Source of the DNA: JASDSY01 sp041441465
Lineage (GTDB): Bacteria > Muiribacteriota > UBA9980
Reading direction: 5' to 3'
Assembly: GCA_041441465.1 (NCBI GenBank)
Contig: JASDSY010000001.1
Location: 1-64,000, forward strand
DNA length: 64,000 nucleotides
Positions 1 through 9,373 of this stretch are shown piece by piece. Position numbers and translations under genes: made by a program. Below the pieces are notes generated by a model, which did not search any database, had not been told where the DNA came from, and worked only from the letters and a program-made list of their open reading frames with translations. Every line of letters begins with the position of its first letter. The stretch's first letter is position 1.

Positions 1-19
1 GAATTTATTCTATCATTAA

Positions 20-577
20 CAGCTTGTAATTCCCTGATTCATAAGGGATTGAAACGTATCAGAACCCTGTACTTTAGCACCTTTAACCGGCTCCAGCTTG
101 TAATTCCCTGATTCATAAGGGATTGAAACTTTCAGTAATTTCATTTTCGAACATAGGAAGTATATTTCAGCTTGTAATTCCCTGATTCATAAGGGATTGA
201 AACTATTGGCATTCAACAAAAGAGTCGAGCAAGGCGTAGTGCAGCTTGTAATTCCCTGATTCATAAGGGATTGAAACTATTAACTTATTAAAATATGAAT
301 CCGTATTATTTAAACCTACAGCTTGTAATTCCCTGATTCATAAGGGATTGAAACTTTCAGTAATTTCATTTTCGAACATAGGAAGTATATTTCAGCTTGT
401 AATTCCCTGATTCATAAGGGATTGAAACTATTGGCATTCAACAAAAGAGTCGAGCAAGGCGTAGTGCAGCTTGTAATTCCCTGATTCATAAGGGATTGAA
501 ACTAATGAAGGACTTCATGTTATCCCTGAATTCTTGAGATTCAGCTTGTAATTCCCTGATTCATAAGGGATTGAAAC
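20..577 (+). CRISPR. CRISPR array, 8 repeats, open at left edge
   Basis: Eight identical 36-nt repeats start at 20, 94, 168, 242, 319, 393, 467 and 542; each begins CAGCTTGTAATTCCCT and ends AAGGGATTGAAAC. Spacers are 38-41 nt. The ATTGAAAC 3' end is the usual crRNA 5'-handle side and implies plus-strand transcription from a leader that lies left of the window. The 19 bases before the first repeat look like the tail of another spacer, so the array continues outside. Spacers 2 and 3 (130-167, 204-241) recur exactly as spacers 5 and 6 (355-392, 429-466). The last repeat is not degenerate. The type III-D-like cas operon begins 8.8 kb downstream and includes a Cas6 that could process this transcript. 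Confidence 0.98.
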
Positions 578-629
578 TTATCAATCAAAGTATGCCATAG
601 TTACGATTATATTTTGTGCTAAAAAAACA

Positions 630-669
630 AAAAAAGATCGGTTTGTATTTTTACAGACCGGTCTTTTTT
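630..669 (+). terminator. Rho-independent terminator after the CRISPR array
   Basis: An 18-bp stem (630-647 with 652-669), containing two G-U pairs and a 4-nt loop, has a GC-rich core, and its right arm ends in a run of six T. It sits 52 bases after the last repeat and would end the pre-crRNA transcript. The A-run on the left arm could also make it work on the opposite strand. Confidence 0.85.
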
Positions 670-730
670 ATTTTATATTGTAATTTTATTAGTAGTTTTC
701 AAAGATTAATCATAAAAACAATACATAAAG

Positions 731-759
731 TTGCAGGAAAGATAATAAAATTATATAAA
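731..759 (+). promoter_or_regulatory. Possible sigma70 promoter for the BREX-like mini-operon
   Basis: TTGCAG at 731-736 and TATAAA at 754-759 are separated by 17 bases. The pair lies between the array terminator and the helicase gene. It would give a leader of about 170 nt before 937. The region is so AT-rich that chance matches are likely. Apart from this, the terminator and a weak small ORF, I see nothing else between the array and 937. Confidence 0.35.
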
Positions 760-773
760 AAGGCGGTTGATAT

Positions 774-908
774 ATGTTAAACATTTTATTAAACCCAACC
801 GTAAAAATTTTAAAAATAAAAATTGTACATTCACAGTCTAACAAATTAATAAATATTATATATACCTTAAACAATATAAATTATGAGGCATTTTTCAAAG
901 CAAAGTAA
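774..908 (+). CDS. Possible 44-aa leader peptide or small protein
   Basis: A short ATG frame is preceded by an AAGGCGG Shine-Dalgarno-like sequence about 8 bases upstream. The product is basic and rich in Ile, Leu and Asn, with no recognisable domain. It lies directly before the helicase gene and could be a leader ORF. It could equally be a chance frame in AT-rich DNA; only the Shine-Dalgarno match supports it. Confidence 0.22.
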   Translation: MLNILLNPTVKILKIKIVHSQSNKLINIIYTLNNINYEAFFKAK

Positions 909-936
909 ATTTTTTAATAAGAAAGAGGCGAAACAT

Positions 937-3162
937 ATGTCTGAATTAATTTTTAATTCACTTAATGAAAAAATTCGCAATTATATAGCAAATAATCTTA
1001 AATGGCCAAATTTTACTGAAATACAAAAAATGACAATTCCACATATAAACGCAGGTAAGGATTGTCTTATAATATCGCCCACCGGCTCAGGCAAAACCGA
1101 AGCCGCCTTTATCCCAATTTTAAATAAAATTTTAAATAAAAAAACTAATGGTAGATTATCACTTGAATGTATTTATATCGCACCACTTCGAACACTCATA
1201 AACGATATGTCGATAAGGCTTAAAAAATGGTGTGAAAGCACCGGGTTGACAATTAATTCCTGGCACTCTGATATATGTTCGTTTTCAAAGAATAAATTTA
1301 TCAATAATCCTTCAAATATACTTCTTATAACGCCAGAATCCATTGAAAGCATATTATTCAATAAATCAGATGACATAAAAAAAAAAATATTTTCCGAGAT
1401 TAAATTTATAGTGGTAGATGAAATACATGCTTTTCATAAAAATAATCGAGGTAAACAGTTATCATCGCTTATAAAAAGAATAGAAAAATACTCCGCCATT
1501 AAACCTCAAAAAATAGGTATTTCAGCTACAATAGAAGGACCACATCGAATAATGGAATGGTTCTCATCAGAAAACAAAGAGAAACAACAAATAATTCAAG
1601 AAAATAAAAATAGAAACATTAAAATACTTATCAAAAAAGGCACTTTTAGCCTTATAAACCAGACAATACTTCGAAATCAAGACAAAAAAATTCTGATATT
1701 TGCTTCTTCAAGAAAGAATTGCGAAATAATTATAATGAAATTAAAACAATTAAGATTGAATATGGGATTATTTATTCATCATTCTTCACTAAGCAAAGAA
1801 ATACGTGAAGAAGCCGAAACTAATTTTAAAAATAATAAAGCTGCAGTAATGATAAGTTCCGGAACCTTCGAACTTGGAATTGATATAGGCGATATAGATT
1901 TTATTATACATTATGGTGAATTTAAAGGCTCGGCCCAGGCTAGACAAAGAATCGGCCGAGCCGGCCGGCGACAAAACACTTCCAAATGTCTTAACATTGT
2001 AGAAGAAAACACGCAGCTGATAATTTCACTTGCAGTAACGAATCTTATAAATAATGGTAAAATTGAAAAACAATATAATATTAATAAACCATATGATATC
2101 TACCTTCATCAGATTCTTGCAATAATTTCAGAGAAATCTAAAATATCACCTGAAATTCTTTATAAAACACTTTCATCCGCCAAGGAATTCGCCCAAATAA
2201 CTCTGGACGAATATAACGAAATAATAGCTCATCTGAATAAAAACTTTTTTATTGAAATTCTGAACGGATATCTTTATCAAGGAAAAGATTTTGAAAAAGA
2301 ATTTGGCGGCGCTAATTTTAAAAATTTTTATGCAGTTTTTGAAACTCAACTTGAGTTTAAGGTGGAATCAAACTTAAAAATCATAGGAACTCTTGATTAT
2401 AGCTATGTGATGACACATATCACTCCGGGTGAAAAATTTACAATAAGCGGTCATACATATGTCGCCATTTCTCTTGACTATAAAAGATATTTAATTAAAG
2501 CACGGCCTGTAAAGTCTGCACAAATTCCACAATGGTATTCGCAAACGAATTCTTATGAATACGAAACAATAAACGAAGCATATAAAATAATTTGCTCAAA
2601 TATAACAACCGAAGAAGAAAATAAACTAATGAATTCCTTGGATGATCATTTGAAAAATTACTACATCGATTTTTCCGAAAAATCAAAAAAATTAAATCTG
2701 TCCTGCCAGAATATTTATATTGACTCAGAATTAACAAACAATGAAATAAACATTATCACATTCGCCGGAATAAATGTAAATAATGTCTTAAAAATAATAC
2801 TCGAAAATCTTATCAATAAAGTTAAAATTTCTATTACTCCATTTATAATAACAATTAGTTTCGAATCACAGTCAGAAAACTTAAATGCAAATTGCGAAAA
2901 TATAAAAAATATTCTTCAAAAAACTGTAAATTTCATAAAAAATAGTGATTCAGATATTTTTGTAAGACTGATTGAAAATTCATATCCTAAAATATTTCTG
3001 AAAAATAAATTCGCCGGATATCTTCCAGAAAAACTTCACAAAAAACTATACCTTCAAAAATTTTTTGACTTAGAAACAACCGTAGAATTTTTAAGCACCC
3101 GAGACATCAAAATCACTAACTCAAATGAAATAAAAAAATATATAATTAAAAATTTTATTTAA
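937..3162 (+). CDS. brxHI: BrxHI-like (Lhr-type) superfamily 2 helicase
   Basis: 741-aa DEAD/DEAH-type helicase. Seen: motif I SPTGSGKT (47-54), APLRTL, TPES, motif II DEIH (161-164), motif III SAT, an SSGTFELGIDIGD motif V and motif VI QRIGRAGR (337-344), then about 390 residues of less conserved sequence. The order and motif V/VI wording fit Lhr-like helicases, among them BrxHI of type 2 BREX systems. There is no HD nuclease domain, so it is not Cas3. I start at 937, which follows an AGAGGCG ribosome-binding site; an in-frame ATG at 883 has none. A BrxD-like ATPase lies two genes downstream, which supports the BREX reading. A related Lhr-family repair helicase is the alternative. Confidence 0.7.
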   Translation: MSELIFNSLNEKIRNYIANNLKWPNFTEIQKMTIPHINAGKDCLIISPTGSGKTEAAFIPILNKILNKKTNGRLSLECIYIAPLRTLINDMSIRLKKWCESTGLTINSWHSDICSFSKNKFINNPSNILLITPESIESILFNKSDDIKKKIFSEIKFIVVDEIHAFHKNNRGKQLSSLIKRIEKYSAIKPQKIGISATIEGPHRIMEWFSSENKEKQQIIQENKNRNIKILIKKGTFSLINQTILRNQDKKILIFASSRKNCEIIIMKLKQLRLNMGLFIHHSSLSKEIREEAETNFKNNKAAVMISSGTFELGIDIGDIDFIIHYGEFKGSAQARQRIGRAGRRQNTSKCLNIVEENTQLIISLAVTNLINNGKIEKQYNINKPYDIYLHQILAIISEKSKISPEILYKTLSSAKEFAQITLDEYNEIIAHLNKNFFIEILNGYLYQGKDFEKEFGGANFKNFYAVFETQLEFKVESNLKIIGTLDYSYVMTHITPGEKFTISGHTYVAISLDYKRYLIKARPVKSAQIPQWYSQTNSYEYETINEAYKIICSNITTEEENKLMNSLDDHLKNYYIDFSEKSKKLNLSCQNIYIDSELTNNEINIITFAGINVNNVLKIILENLINKVKISITPFIITISFESQSENLNANCENIKNILQKTVNFIKNSDSDIFVRLIENSYPKIFLKNKFAGYLPEKLHKKLYLQKFFDLETTVEFLSTRDIKITNSNEIKKYIIKNFI

Positions 3163-3244
3163 AATTAAAATACTTATTTTTAAATATTTTTAGAAAAATA
3201 ATCATAAAATTAATATAAAAAATCGAAAAAACAGGAGGTAAAAA

Positions 3245-4363
3245 ATGAAAAATTTAGAAAAAAAACATGATGGATTATTAACCGCAAACGAAAGATATGA
3301 TTTTACCAATAGCATCATCCATTGCGGAGCGATCACCGAAATAAATAATACATCACATAACAACAAAAACCTGGAAGAAGCTTTAACCGAAAAGCAGGCC
3401 GCTACACATTTTAACGATGAAGAAATAAATTGCCATATACACAAAATCACGCCGCAATACCTTCAAAAAGAATTAGAGGCAAAAATTATAAGCGCTGGGT
3501 CTCCGCAAGCAAGAACAATTAAAAATATTAAAAAAGGAGATTTAATATTATTTTTAACTGCACTGCCATCTTATGAAAAAACTTCAGGTCCTTCAAAAAA
3601 ATTAATGTTTGTAGCGTCGGCTGAAGTAGATAATATTTTCGATTCACAGCAACATTATATCGGATACGATTTATCGCCGATAAAAATAAATATTAAAAAC
3701 ATAAAATACTTTAACTGTCCTATCAACGGTGATGAATATGTAAAAATATATTCGTTCAAAAATAAAAATATAATTTCTCAAAACGCCTTCCTGCCTGACC
3801 TTAAAAATATTGAACCATCGGCAATAATTGAAACAGAGCCCGTTTTATTCAATCATTACGCCTCCGAAGATTCGACAGTGCCAAATACTGAAAATATAAC
3901 AATCTCAGATTTAATAAAAACAGAATACAAAAAAATCGCAAGATATGATTTTTTACTGTTAACTTCGAATTATCAAGAACAATCAACAATAATGCCGGAA
4001 TATTTAACAAAAGTGATAGAAACCTCAGCGTTCGAACCAAAAATAAGCGAACCAACACAAAAATATTCTAAAAATGAAATGATCGATATATTCAAAATAT
4101 CATTAAATATGTATAAAGCGGTCAGAATTAAAGAAACTCAAATCTTAATTAACGATTTCCTAATTTTCGTAAAAAACGTCTTTGATTCCGCAGGCATTTA
4201 TAAAACAATCGAGCAAATAAAAGACTCATATTCAAAACTTGCCATAAATCTTAAATTCGACCATATCCATACTCGCGAAACATCTAAAAGTTTTCCAGTA
4301 GTCGACAAATTCGGTAAAGAAGTGCGATTCGGCTATATAAGACTAAAGTCAGACAATAAATAA
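3245..4363 (+). CDS. Unknown 372-aa protein between helicase and BrxD-like ATPase
   Basis: A clear gene with a strong AGGAGGT ribosome-binding site 5 bases before its ATG and plus-strand neighbours on both sides (83-bp and 47-bp gaps), so it is probably part of one operon with the helicase and BrxD-like ATPase. Residues about 80-170 contain a hydrophobic beta-rich stretch around KKGDLILFLTALP, followed by the charged segment GPSKKLMFVASAEVD. This is loosely reminiscent of PUA/EVE or Nmad-type domains that bind modified bases. That is only an impression of the fold. There are no signal peptide, membrane segments or enzyme motifs I can name. Its position suggests a specificity or adaptor subunit of the mini-system. 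Confidence 0.75.
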   Translation: MKNLEKKHDGLLTANERYDFTNSIIHCGAITEINNTSHNNKNLEEALTEKQAATHFNDEEINCHIHKITPQYLQKELEAKIISAGSPQARTIKNIKKGDLILFLTALPSYEKTSGPSKKLMFVASAEVDNIFDSQQHYIGYDLSPIKINIKNIKYFNCPINGDEYVKIYSFKNKNIISQNAFLPDLKNIEPSAIIETEPVLFNHYASEDSTVPNTENITISDLIKTEYKKIARYDFLLLTSNYQEQSTIMPEYLTKVIETSAFEPKISEPTQKYSKNEMIDIFKISLNMYKAVRIKETQILINDFLIFVKNVFDSAGIYKTIEQIKDSYSKLAINLKFDHIHTRETSKSFPVVDKFGKEVRFGYIRLKSDNK

Positions 4364-4409
4364 TAATATTCAAACTTAACGAAAAATAAAATGATCAGGA
4401 GGAAACACA

Positions 4410-5822
4410 ATGGAAAATAATTTAACATCAAAAAAAAATATCATAACCGAAACAGCAAGTTTAATTAACGATTTCAATTTTCAAATTAATGATTGCGCCA
4501 TACCGGCAGTTGAAATAGCCTATGAACAAGATAAAATAAAAAATACCATTTCCAAAATCGACGCAAAATTATTGATTAAAACTTTAAAAACCGGAACGAA
4601 TCCAGATTGCCGCCTTGTAGGAAAATTATACGTAGGAACATCACCGGTATTATCGACAATTCAGGATGAAATCGATTGTGTAAGCTACGGCAGTTCATCG
4701 GCAAGATTTATATGCGGCGAATACGGAACAGGTAAGACATTCAATTTAAAACTATGCGGCGCCGCAGCGCTTGAAAAAAACATGGCGATTTCACACGTAA
4801 TATTGGATAAAGACAGAGCAATGCAAAAAATACATGAAATTTATACGGAAATTGTTAAAAATCTTAAAACTGAGGATTGCAAATCATTTTTAGAAATGCT
4901 TGATAAATGGATCGAAAAGTTAGTAGCAACAGCAAAAACCGGATCAATAGTCGCAAATAATTATAAAGAATACTTAATTCAGTCATTAAGAATGAATTTA
5001 AAAAATATAGAAGAAACTTCCGGTGCATTCGCCATCGCTTTAGCAAATTACATACAGGCCAAAATAAACGGCAATAATGAATATTTAACTCACGCTATAG
5101 CCTGGATATCCGGCGAACATAACTTAAATGCGACTGCCAAAAGAAATCTCGGAATAAGAGGCGAAGTCGACAAAACAAACGGATTAAGTTTTCTAAAAGG
5201 ACTTTTAAAACTCATAAAATTAATGGGTTACTCCGGAACACTTATATTATTTGACGAATGCGAACATACAAGACAGATAACAAGAACTAATTCAAGAAAC
5301 GGCGCTTATCAAAACATAAGAGAAATAGTTGATTTAAGCGCGGATAACTCATTCGAATCAACTTTGTTCATATTTGCGGGAAATTCCGAATGGTATAACG
5401 ATGCAGACCGCGGAATACAGAGCTACCAGGCATTAAATGACAGAATTAGCAGCCGTATGAAAGGCAAATATAAAAATAACCGCACTCCGATTATAACACT
5501 TCAAAATATAGACCCTGCTGGTCTCGAAATTTTAATGGAAAGAATATGCTCAATTTACGATACTGCTTTTAATTATAATGCAATGAAAAAAATAAAACCT
5601 GTAATGAGCCAGTTAATAGAATTTTACAGAGAATCAAACGGCTTAACCGGCGGAAGAGTCCATCCGAGAACATTTGTAAAAACATTCGTAGAACTTCTTG
5701 AAATACTTGAACAAAACCCTGAAATAAAAGACGCAACAGAAATAATCGAAATTTTCAGCGATCACGCCGAAGAGAGCGATAATCAATTCAATGAAAACGA
5801 AAAATTTGAAGAAGAATTCTAA
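4410..5822 (+). CDS. brxD: BrxD-like P-loop ATPase (DUF2791 / BrxC-BrxD family)
   Basis: 470-aa ATPase. Seen: the family N-terminal pattern with Leu-Tyr-Val-Gly-Thr (73-77), Walker A GEYGTGKT (103-110), a Walker B ending FDECEH (Asp282, Glu283), a sensor-like FAGNSEW stretch and late RISSRMKG arginines. The length and motif wording match the ATP-binding BREX protein BrxD, which in type 2 BREX accompanies the Lhr-like helicase BrxHI. Here the two genes flank an unknown protein, and no methyltransferase (PglX), PglZ or PglW homologue is in the window. Ribosome-binding site AGGAGG lies 7 bases before the ATG. It is presumably an AAA-type motor that assembles on DNA with the helicase; its substrate is unknown. 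Confidence 0.75.
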   Translation: MENNLTSKKNIITETASLINDFNFQINDCAIPAVEIAYEQDKIKNTISKIDAKLLIKTLKTGTNPDCRLVGKLYVGTSPVLSTIQDEIDCVSYGSSSARFICGEYGTGKTFNLKLCGAAALEKNMAISHVILDKDRAMQKIHEIYTEIVKNLKTEDCKSFLEMLDKWIEKLVATAKTGSIVANNYKEYLIQSLRMNLKNIEETSGAFAIALANYIQAKINGNNEYLTHAIAWISGEHNLNATAKRNLGIRGEVDKTNGLSFLKGLLKLIKLMGYSGTLILFDECEHTRQITRTNSRNGAYQNIREIVDLSADNSFESTLFIFAGNSEWYNDADRGIQSYQALNDRISSRMKGKYKNNRTPIITLQNIDPAGLEILMERICSIYDTAFNYNAMKKIKPVMSQLIEFYRESNGLTGGRVHPRTFVKTFVELLEILEQNPEIKDATEIIEIFSDHAEESDNQFNENEKFEEEF

Positions 5823-5843
5823 AAATATTGTCTACTTTAGGTT

Positions 5844-5908
5844 CGAACACAGCGACACTATTATTATCCACGAAATAAGCTGTTTATTCTTAGCTTACGA
5901 TGTGTTCG
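5844..5908. repeat. Inverted repeat after the BrxD-like gene
   Basis: CGAACACA (5844-5851) pairs with TGTGTTCG (5901-5908); an inner TAAGC/GCTTA pair lies within the loop. No T-run follows, so it is a weak candidate for a terminator, an mRNA structure or an operator. The rest of the 200-bp gap to the next gene shows nothing I recognise. Confidence 0.35.
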
Positions 5909-6025
5909 CGCCTTGAAAATTTTAACTTAAATTTTTTCATTATCTATAATCGTCAATTAGTATGCTTTTATCAAAATTTTATACTGCTAAAACCAAATAA
6001 TCCGCTTTTAGAAAGGAGCAATGAT

Positions 6026-6169
6026 ATGTTCCTTGTCATTTTCTTTTTAATCTTATTCTCGCCTGTTATTTTCGAATTGGCAATTCTGCTTTTAATTTGT
6101 ACGGTATATCTTATACCGGTAATGATTATAACCGGCATTCTAACGCTAATAATCAGTGCTTTATTTTAA
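6026..6169 (+). CDS. Small two-helix membrane protein (47 aa)
   Basis: The ATG at 6026 follows GAAAGGAG by 7 bases. The peptide is almost entirely hydrophobic, with two predicted membrane spans (about 2-20 and 22-45) joined at a Phe-Glu pair, and no charged tail. It is followed 23 bp later by the DUF4258 gene. The frame is open further upstream, but that extension lacks a ribosome-binding site and changes character, so I exclude it. Function unknown. Small hydrophobic proteins next to toxin-fold proteins sometimes act in abortive or toxin-like modules, but nothing here shows that. Confidence 0.55.
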   Translation: MFLVIFFLILFSPVIFELAILLLICTVYLIPVMIITGILTLIISALF

Positions 6170-6192
6170 TCATAAAAAGGAGGCCAAATATT

Positions 6193-6456
6193 ATGACATT
6201 AAGCGTAAGCGAACATGCGCTCAAAAGAATGAAACAGCGGGGGATTACGGCTGACGCCGTAAAAAAAACCATTATTTACGGCTGGCAAAGGGAATACGAA
6301 GGAATGCTGATATATAATTTAACTCATAATATCGCGGGAAAAATATATAAAAGAGAAAATATCGACATCATGCGATACGAAAATATGAAAGTGATCGTAA
6401 ATGGTGAAAATTGCATTATAACAGCATACAGGCAAAATGAAAAAATAATGCATTAA
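6193..6456 (+). CDS. DUF4258 domain protein (87 aa)
   Basis: Seen: the family hallmark near the N terminus, with His9-Ala-Leu-Lys-Arg-Met and Gln-Arg-Gly-Ile, then beta strands ending IVNGENCIITAYR. DUF4258 proteins are small alpha/beta proteins related in fold to RelE/BECR-type toxins and are common in mobile and defence regions. The start at 6193 follows AAAAAGGAGG. Whether it is an active RNase is unknown. No antitoxin-like partner is evident unless it is the 47-aa membrane protein before it. Confidence 0.7.
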   Translation: MTLSVSEHALKRMKQRGITADAVKKTIIYGWQREYEGMLIYNLTHNIAGKIYKRENIDIMRYENMKVIVNGENCIITAYRQNEKIMH

Positions 6457-6584
6457 GAACCTTGGCCAGCAAAAAAGGAGGAAATGAAATGTCATAAAGA
6501 TTCAAAGATTAACCTAATTTTAAATTTAGTGTACTTGATTATTTTGGTGGAATTTTTATAAAAATAATAAAGGAGAATTGTTTA

Positions 6585-7421
6585 ATGTTCAAAAATCAAT
6601 TTATAAAAAAACTATGCGCCTTATCAGCGATGTTTTTGATGTCATTTTCACTTACGGCATGCGGCGACAGCGGCGGTTCTTCATCAGGCGGAGCAAGCAT
6701 TTATAATGACGCTCCGATTATGACAATAGAAGGCAAAGCAGGAAATCTTGCATCGCCGGCGTTGAAAAGCGCTAATGCCTCACTGGTAAAAGCCTCAACT
6801 ATAACGGCAATAAAAACTATTGAAATAATTGACGAAATAAATTCGTCCAAAACCATACCAGGCGCCATAGCGCAAATTGGTACAGGCGGCGATAATTTTA
6901 CAATAACAATACCCTGCTTAAATGATACGCAGTCAAGATTCGCAACCATAGTAGCTAAGGACGCCAAAGGAATAGCCGTTTATAAAAATATAATTGGAAA
7001 AATACCCAAAACGTCTGAAGTAAAAAAATCATTCAAAATAAGCGGCATAAAACTTAACGATGAAACCACGGCACGAACTGTTTTAATATGCGCTGAAAAA
7101 AATAATATCCCCAATGACTCGCCATGTTTTGAAGATATCGATCTCAGCAACAATGCGGTTACAAAATTTGAATATAGCTGTTCGCAAAAAATAAATAATT
7201 ACGCCGCTAAAATTCAGGCCATTAAAAATGCCGTAAACTCAATTAATGCGGTTAATAGCAATATTGAAACAAATGATTTGCAGATTTCAATTGATGACAT
7301 TGAAAAAATTTTTAACAGCATCATAAAAATAACTAAAGCTTATTCAAATAATGACGCAAAAATCAAAAATATTTTTAATGAAAAACCCGAAATTCAATTT
7401 AATGGCAGTTTAATAAACGAC
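6585..7421 (+). CDS. Lipoprotein, N-terminal part, cut by assembly gap
   Basis: The N terminus is a lipoprotein signal: basic MFKNQFIKK, a hydrophobic stretch, then the lipobox Leu-Thr-Ala-Cys with Cys26 as the lipidation site, followed by a Gly/Ser linker. This implies a protein anchored to a membrane surface. The rest (about 250 residues) has no domain I recognise. Ribosome-binding site AAAGGAG precedes the ATG. The gene runs into a run of 10 N at 7422. The chitobiase-like and beta-propeller-like sequence after the gap is most likely the same protein, so the two entries should be read as one gene spanning 6585-9068. Confidence 0.7.
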
Positions 7422-7431
7422 NNNNNNNNNN
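7422..7431. other. Assembly gap (10 N)
   Basis: Ten N bases inside the lipoprotein gene. Ten is a conventional placeholder length, so reading frame and true distance across the gap cannot be trusted. Confidence 0.99.
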
Positions 7432-9068
7432 GCTGTAGAACGAAATATAATCACCGCTCTCTGTCTTTGCCTTAAGGAAGAAACCCCTAATTTAAATTTA
7501 ATGGATTTTTAACACACGACTCTACCGAGGAAAAAACCATAACGGAAATCATTAAAAATTTAAAAACCGACGTTAAAGAATCCGTCAAAAAACCTATATT
7601 TACGCCGGCCGGAGGAAGTTATAACTCAATTATAAGCATATTTATAAGGACTGAAACACCAGATGCTAAAATATACGTAGCTTATGATGAAAGCAATTAT
7701 TTCTCAGAATATCTGCCAGAATATCCAATTGAAATGTTATATAGCGGAAAAATCAAGGCATATGCTTCAAAGGACGGAATGATGAACTCCGAAACAATCG
7801 TAGAAAATTATGTTATTAATCCTCAATCCCAAACATTTTCTTTAGCCGCAGTAAAAGGAAACTGGTCGGGCGGATTCACTGTATATACGACGCCGCAGCA
7901 ATATGGAAATCTGAACATTACCGCTGACGAATCAGGAAATATAAACGGCATAATATACAATAATGGAGCACAATCTCCATTATCAGGCACAATTGATAAT
8001 TCAGGAAAAACTAATTTAAGTTACAAATATACTGACGATCCAATAAGCGGAACAATAAACGGCACTCTCAAAATACTCGAAAATGGGAAAGCTATTTTAA
8101 ATTTTGATAATTCAATAGGAGAAAACCTATTTAAAGGCCAGGCAACCATTTTTAAAAGTTATAACTGGAAACAGATTTGCACAAATTTATATAATAATTA
8201 TAGCAATAATCTTCAATCATCTCCAAGCGAAACGATTTCTTACAAAAATAAATTATGGAACGCAACAATAGAGTCAAACGGACAATTTGCAATTTATAAT
8301 TCAATAAATGGAATAAAATGGCAAAGAGTAAATCAAATAAGCTGCGCCCAAACAAATGATACAATGAAAACATCGTTTTCGTTTTTTACATTCAATAATA
8401 GAATGTGGATAATAACATTCGGCAGTATTTACAGCTCAAACGACGGAACGACCTGGATACAACATACCAGCAACGCAGAATTCGGCGAAAGATACGGCTT
8501 CGCCTGCTGTGAATTTAACGGTAAATTATGGCTTACAGGCGGAGTTATCCTCGGCAACGAATATTTAGACCAGCGTATTTATCAACGGGATTCATGGTAT
8601 TCGTCAGACGGAATTAAATGGATAAAAGCTGCTGAAAAAGCCGAGTACAATAAAATATTCAGCCATTACATGGTAAATTTCCAAAATAAATTATGGATCG
8701 TAGGCACAAGTTCAGCTGCAAATCAAAATGGAACAGAACTTGAAAAATCAATATGGAGTTCATCCGACGGAATTAAATGGAATAAAGTCCAGAGCAATAT
8801 AAATTTTAATGCTATTATAGTTACCGGCTGCACCGTATATAACGGCAAAATACACATCCTTATGAAAGAAAATCCGGCCTCGGGAAACATTAATTCACAA
8901 GCTGCCAGACATTACGTTTCAGCTGACGGCTATAATTGGTCATTAGCGCCTGCCAATTCAATCCCCGGTAATTTCGAAAACATACTTGAATTTAATAATT
9001 CTTTATATTGCGTTGACCGCTGGCCCAATAGTTTTATGCCACAGATATCGGTATATAAGTTCGAATAA
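7432..9068 (+). CDS. Lipoprotein, C-terminal part, with probable frameshift
   Basis: After the gap an open frame from 7432 ends in NLNLMDF and then hits TAA at 7510. Adding one T to the five-T run at 7506-7510 joins it to a frame open to 9068, so a one-base deletion (sequencing error or mutation) is likely. The joined product continues with a chitobiase-C-terminal-type segment (PIFTPAGGSYNS, then TPDAKIYVAYDES), a beta-rich region, and five repeats of the form WSSSDGIKW with an intervening NKLW, as in BNR/kelch-like beta propellers. It is probably a surface-exposed binding protein. An in-frame ATG at 7734 would give only the last 444 residues and is unlikely to be the real start. Confidence 0.6.
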
Positions 9069-9087
9069 AATATAATCCATTCCTTAC

Positions 9088-9120
9088 CGCGCCTTTTATT
9101 CCATAAAAATAAAGGGCGCG
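9088..9120. terminator. Hairpin after the lipoprotein gene
   Basis: A 13-bp stem with one G-U pair (9088-9100 with 9108-9120), GC-rich at its base. No clear T-run follows on the plus strand, so it is a weak intrinsic terminator or an mRNA 3' stabiliser. The remaining 250 bases before cas10 are very AT-rich and hold the cas promoter. Confidence 0.45.
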
Positions 9121-9286
9121 TGTACAAATATTCAATAATAAAAAATAAACGAATAACTATTCATAACATGAATAAAATTTCATTAAAATACCATGTTAAC
9201 AAATTTATTTACATATGCTATTATCAAAAACAATTATAAAATTCAAAGTTTTTATAATATTTCCCCAAAATTTATATCAAAATTTA

Positions 9287-9315
9287 TTGAAATTTTAAAA
9301 TTTTATTGTTATAAT
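9287..9315 (+). promoter_or_regulatory. Promoter of the type III cas operon
   Basis: TTGAAA (9287-9292), 17-base spacer, TATAAT (9310-9315), with an extended -10 TG at 9307-9308. Expected start of transcription is near 9322, about 50 bases before cas10. It is one of the best sigma70-type matches in the window. Confidence 0.75.
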
Positions 9316-9373
9316 GAGGCAATTCTGCTCTTAATAATGACTTATTGAAAATTATATAAAATGAGGTGTGCCA

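Noticed and set aside
937..3162. Helicase next to CRISPR as Cas3 or a type IV DinG
   Set aside because: No HD nuclease domain and Lhr-like motif V/VI; the BrxD-like ATPase two genes downstream fits BREX better.
6470..6500. Small gene after the DUF4258 protein
   Set aside because: A strong AGGAGG is followed by ATG-TCA-TAA only, a two-codon frame.
7422..7431. Biological interruption at the N-run
   Set aside because: Ten N is a scaffold placeholder, not sequence.
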